Below, piece after piece: positions 63,120-64,000 of a stretch of DNA of 64,000 nt (the first letter of the stretch is position 1; every line of letters begins with the position of its first letter). The stretch is from Pseudomonas sp. ADAK13. GTDB lineage: Bacteria > Pseudomonadota > Gammaproteobacteria > Pseudomonadales > Pseudomonadaceae. The translations under genes and the position numbers were made by a program. The stretch is from positions 6,634,001-6,698,000 of the forward strand of contig NZ_CP052860.1 of the NCBI RefSeq assembly GCF_012935715.1, given 5' to 3'. The notes under the pieces were generated by a model, which saw only the letters and a program-made list of their open reading frames with translations, was not told the origin of the DNA and searched no databases.

Positions 63120-63572
63120 TCAGGTAACGACTGCCGTCAGTTCCAGTTCAAGCAGACCGTTGCCGGGCAGTCCCGCCACGCCCACCGCCGAGCGCGCGTG
63201 CCGGCCGCGTTCGCCAAACAGCTCGATCAACAGCTGCGACGCGCCGTCGACCACCCTGGAGAACCCCTGGAAACCTTCCCCGCCCAACACAAACCCGCGT
63301 ACAAACAGGATGCGCTCAACGTTCTCCAGCCCTACCGCCTGGTCCAGCACGCTCAACGCCCGCAGCACGCACGTCTGCCCCGCTTCGTTAACCAACGAAG
63401 GCAGCGTCTGGTCCGTCACCGGCCCGGTGATCACGCGGTCACCCTGTCGACAAACCTGCCCGCTGACATACGCCACGCCGCCATGAATCGTCACCGGCAC
63501 GTAGTCGCCCTTGGGGCTCGGTGCCTCAGGCAGCTCCAGGCCCAGCGCTTTCAGTTTTTCGTGCACGCTCAT
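63120..63572 (-). CDS. RidA (YjgF/YER057c) family protein
   Basis: A 150-residue protein of the RidA fold, of the longer subfamily (KLKALGLELPEAPSPKGDYV, then HGGVAYVSGQV, RILFVRGFV, and HARSAVGVAGLPGNGLLELEL). The Arg of the active site is in the H-A-R-S segment. RidA proteins deaminate reactive enamine or imine intermediates. It overlaps the PhzF gene by 4 bp and is cotranscribed with it. Confidence 0.9.
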   Translation of the reverse strand: MSVHEKLKALGLELPEAPSPKGDYVPVTIHGGVAYVSGQVCRQGDRVITGPVTDQTLPSLVNEAGQTCVLRALSVLDQAVGLENVERILFVRGFVLGGEGFQGFSRVVDGASQLLIELFGERGRHARSAVGVAGLPGNGLLELELTAVVT

Positions 63573-64000
63573 GCCGGTTCCTCGACAAATTCCACATGCC
63601 CACCCAGCCAGCAGCCCGCCACTTGCCCCGCCTCATCCCGGCGAAACCGCAGGGAGATTTGCGAAGGCCGGCCCATCGCCCGCCCCTGGCGAATATGCAC
63701 CGGGCGTTCATCCGCCGTCACCAGGCCGTTGTGCAGCAAACCAAACGCCAACGCCGCGGCGGCGATGCCGGTGGCGGCGTCTTCCGGGTAGCCCGAGGAC
63801 TTGGGAAATTGCCGCGCATCGAACTGTCGCCCTTCCAGGTCCGAGGGCGCGTACGGGTACAAACCGGTGGAACCAAGGCGCTCGCACAGTTGCTGCATTC
63901 GCCGGTAGTCCGGTTTCAGGCTGTCCAGTACCGCTACGCTTTTCAGCGCGATCAGGGTTTTCACCCGGCTGGTGCAGGCGTTCTGGATCGGCAGCGGTGC
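63569..64000 (-). CDS. PhzF family isomerase/epimerase (5' end outside the window)
   Basis: The C-terminal 143 residues of a PhzF-like protein. The frame is open to the last base of the window, so the N-terminus lies beyond. The family motif is G-Y-P-E-D-A-A-T-G-I-A-A-A-A-L, corresponding to E-D-P-A-T-G-S-A in other members. Members are isomerases; the true PhzF of phenazine synthesis is only one branch, and no phenazine genes are present. Confidence 0.88.
   Translation of the reverse strand, partial: APLPIQNACTSRVKTLIALKSVAVLDSLKPDYRRMQQLCERLGSTGLYPYAPSDLEGRQFDARQFPKSSGYPEDAATGIAAAALAFGLLHNGLVTADERPVHIRQGRAMGRPSQISLRFRRDEAGQVAGCWLGGHVEFVEEPA

Noticed and set aside
63569..64000. PhzF-like gene taken as evidence of phenazine synthesis
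   Set aside because: PhzF-family proteins are widespread outside phenazine clusters and no other phz gene is here.

Overview
This window is chromosomal DNA from a Pseudomonas, most likely of the fluorescens group. The signs are five inverted REP doublets with the fluorescens-type core, the lexA2-imuA-imuB-dnaE2 mutagenesis cassette, a cobalamin-riboswitch-controlled btuB cluster, a DUF6124-type gene, and dense GC-rich genes with long antisense shadow frames. I see no rRNA, tRNA, IS element or CRISPR array.

Layout. 1-4055: tail of a polar amino-acid-type ABC transporter operon (permease, ATPase, binding protein), then an FAD oxidoreductase and an Lrp-type regulator, forming an uptake-plus-oxidation module. 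4065-11185: a LysR regulator divergent from an MFS exporter, a second MFS exporter behind a palindrome, and an HxlR-HlyD-MFS efflux operon with its own palindromic operator. 11208-14689: a 100-bp dispersed element, a HigBA-type toxin-antitoxin pair, a deletion scar fusing remnants of an SDR gene and an HxlR gene, and small genes including a DUF2986 protein, a glutathione transferase and a SUKH-type protein. 14752-23803: LysE exporters with LysR or XRE-cupin regulators, a PAS-GGDEF diguanylate cyclase, a PEBP protein, an AraC regulator, a serine hydrolase and an MFS exporter. 23851-26260: a structured leader before a DUF6124 gene, then three unrecognised small genes separated by palindromic spacers. 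26325-36559: a short UvrA-like protein, a PAS hybrid histidine kinase, and the SOS cassette dnaE2, imuB, imuA, lexA2. 36664-40163: cobalamin riboswitch, BtuB-like receptor, thioredoxin-like ferredoxin and BtuF-like binding protein. 40380-46448: an aldo/keto reductase, a BvgS-type kinase with its LuxR-type partner, and MgtC.

The most unusual part is 47782-59772. A gene for an FKBP-type prolyl isomerase is cut in two: its 3' part lies at 47625-47792 and its 5' part at 59762-59946. Both inner ends carry the same 11-bp core, and joining them restores a 113-residue FKBP in frame. The 11,980 bp between are an integrative element with a large serine recombinase beside the left end, a second small resolvase, two membrane-anchored unknown proteins, a secreted PASTA-like protein, and a minus-strand operon. 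That operon encodes a phage-type tape measure protein, several unknowns and three zinc-ribbon proteins, one with an HNH-like region. No capsid, portal, terminase, baseplate or replication gene is visible. The operon has a strong promoter, but an intrinsic terminator lies between the promoter and the first gene, which suggests attenuation or antitermination. The insertion also cuts a GNAT acetyltransferase gene off from the FKBP promoter.

Right of the element (60160-64000) are a nitrilase-family hydrolase paired with a two-fold internally repeated membrane protein, a lysozyme-like lipoprotein, a RidA-family protein and a partial PhzF-family isomerase. Everything here is read from the sequence and from general family knowledge. 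No database search was run.
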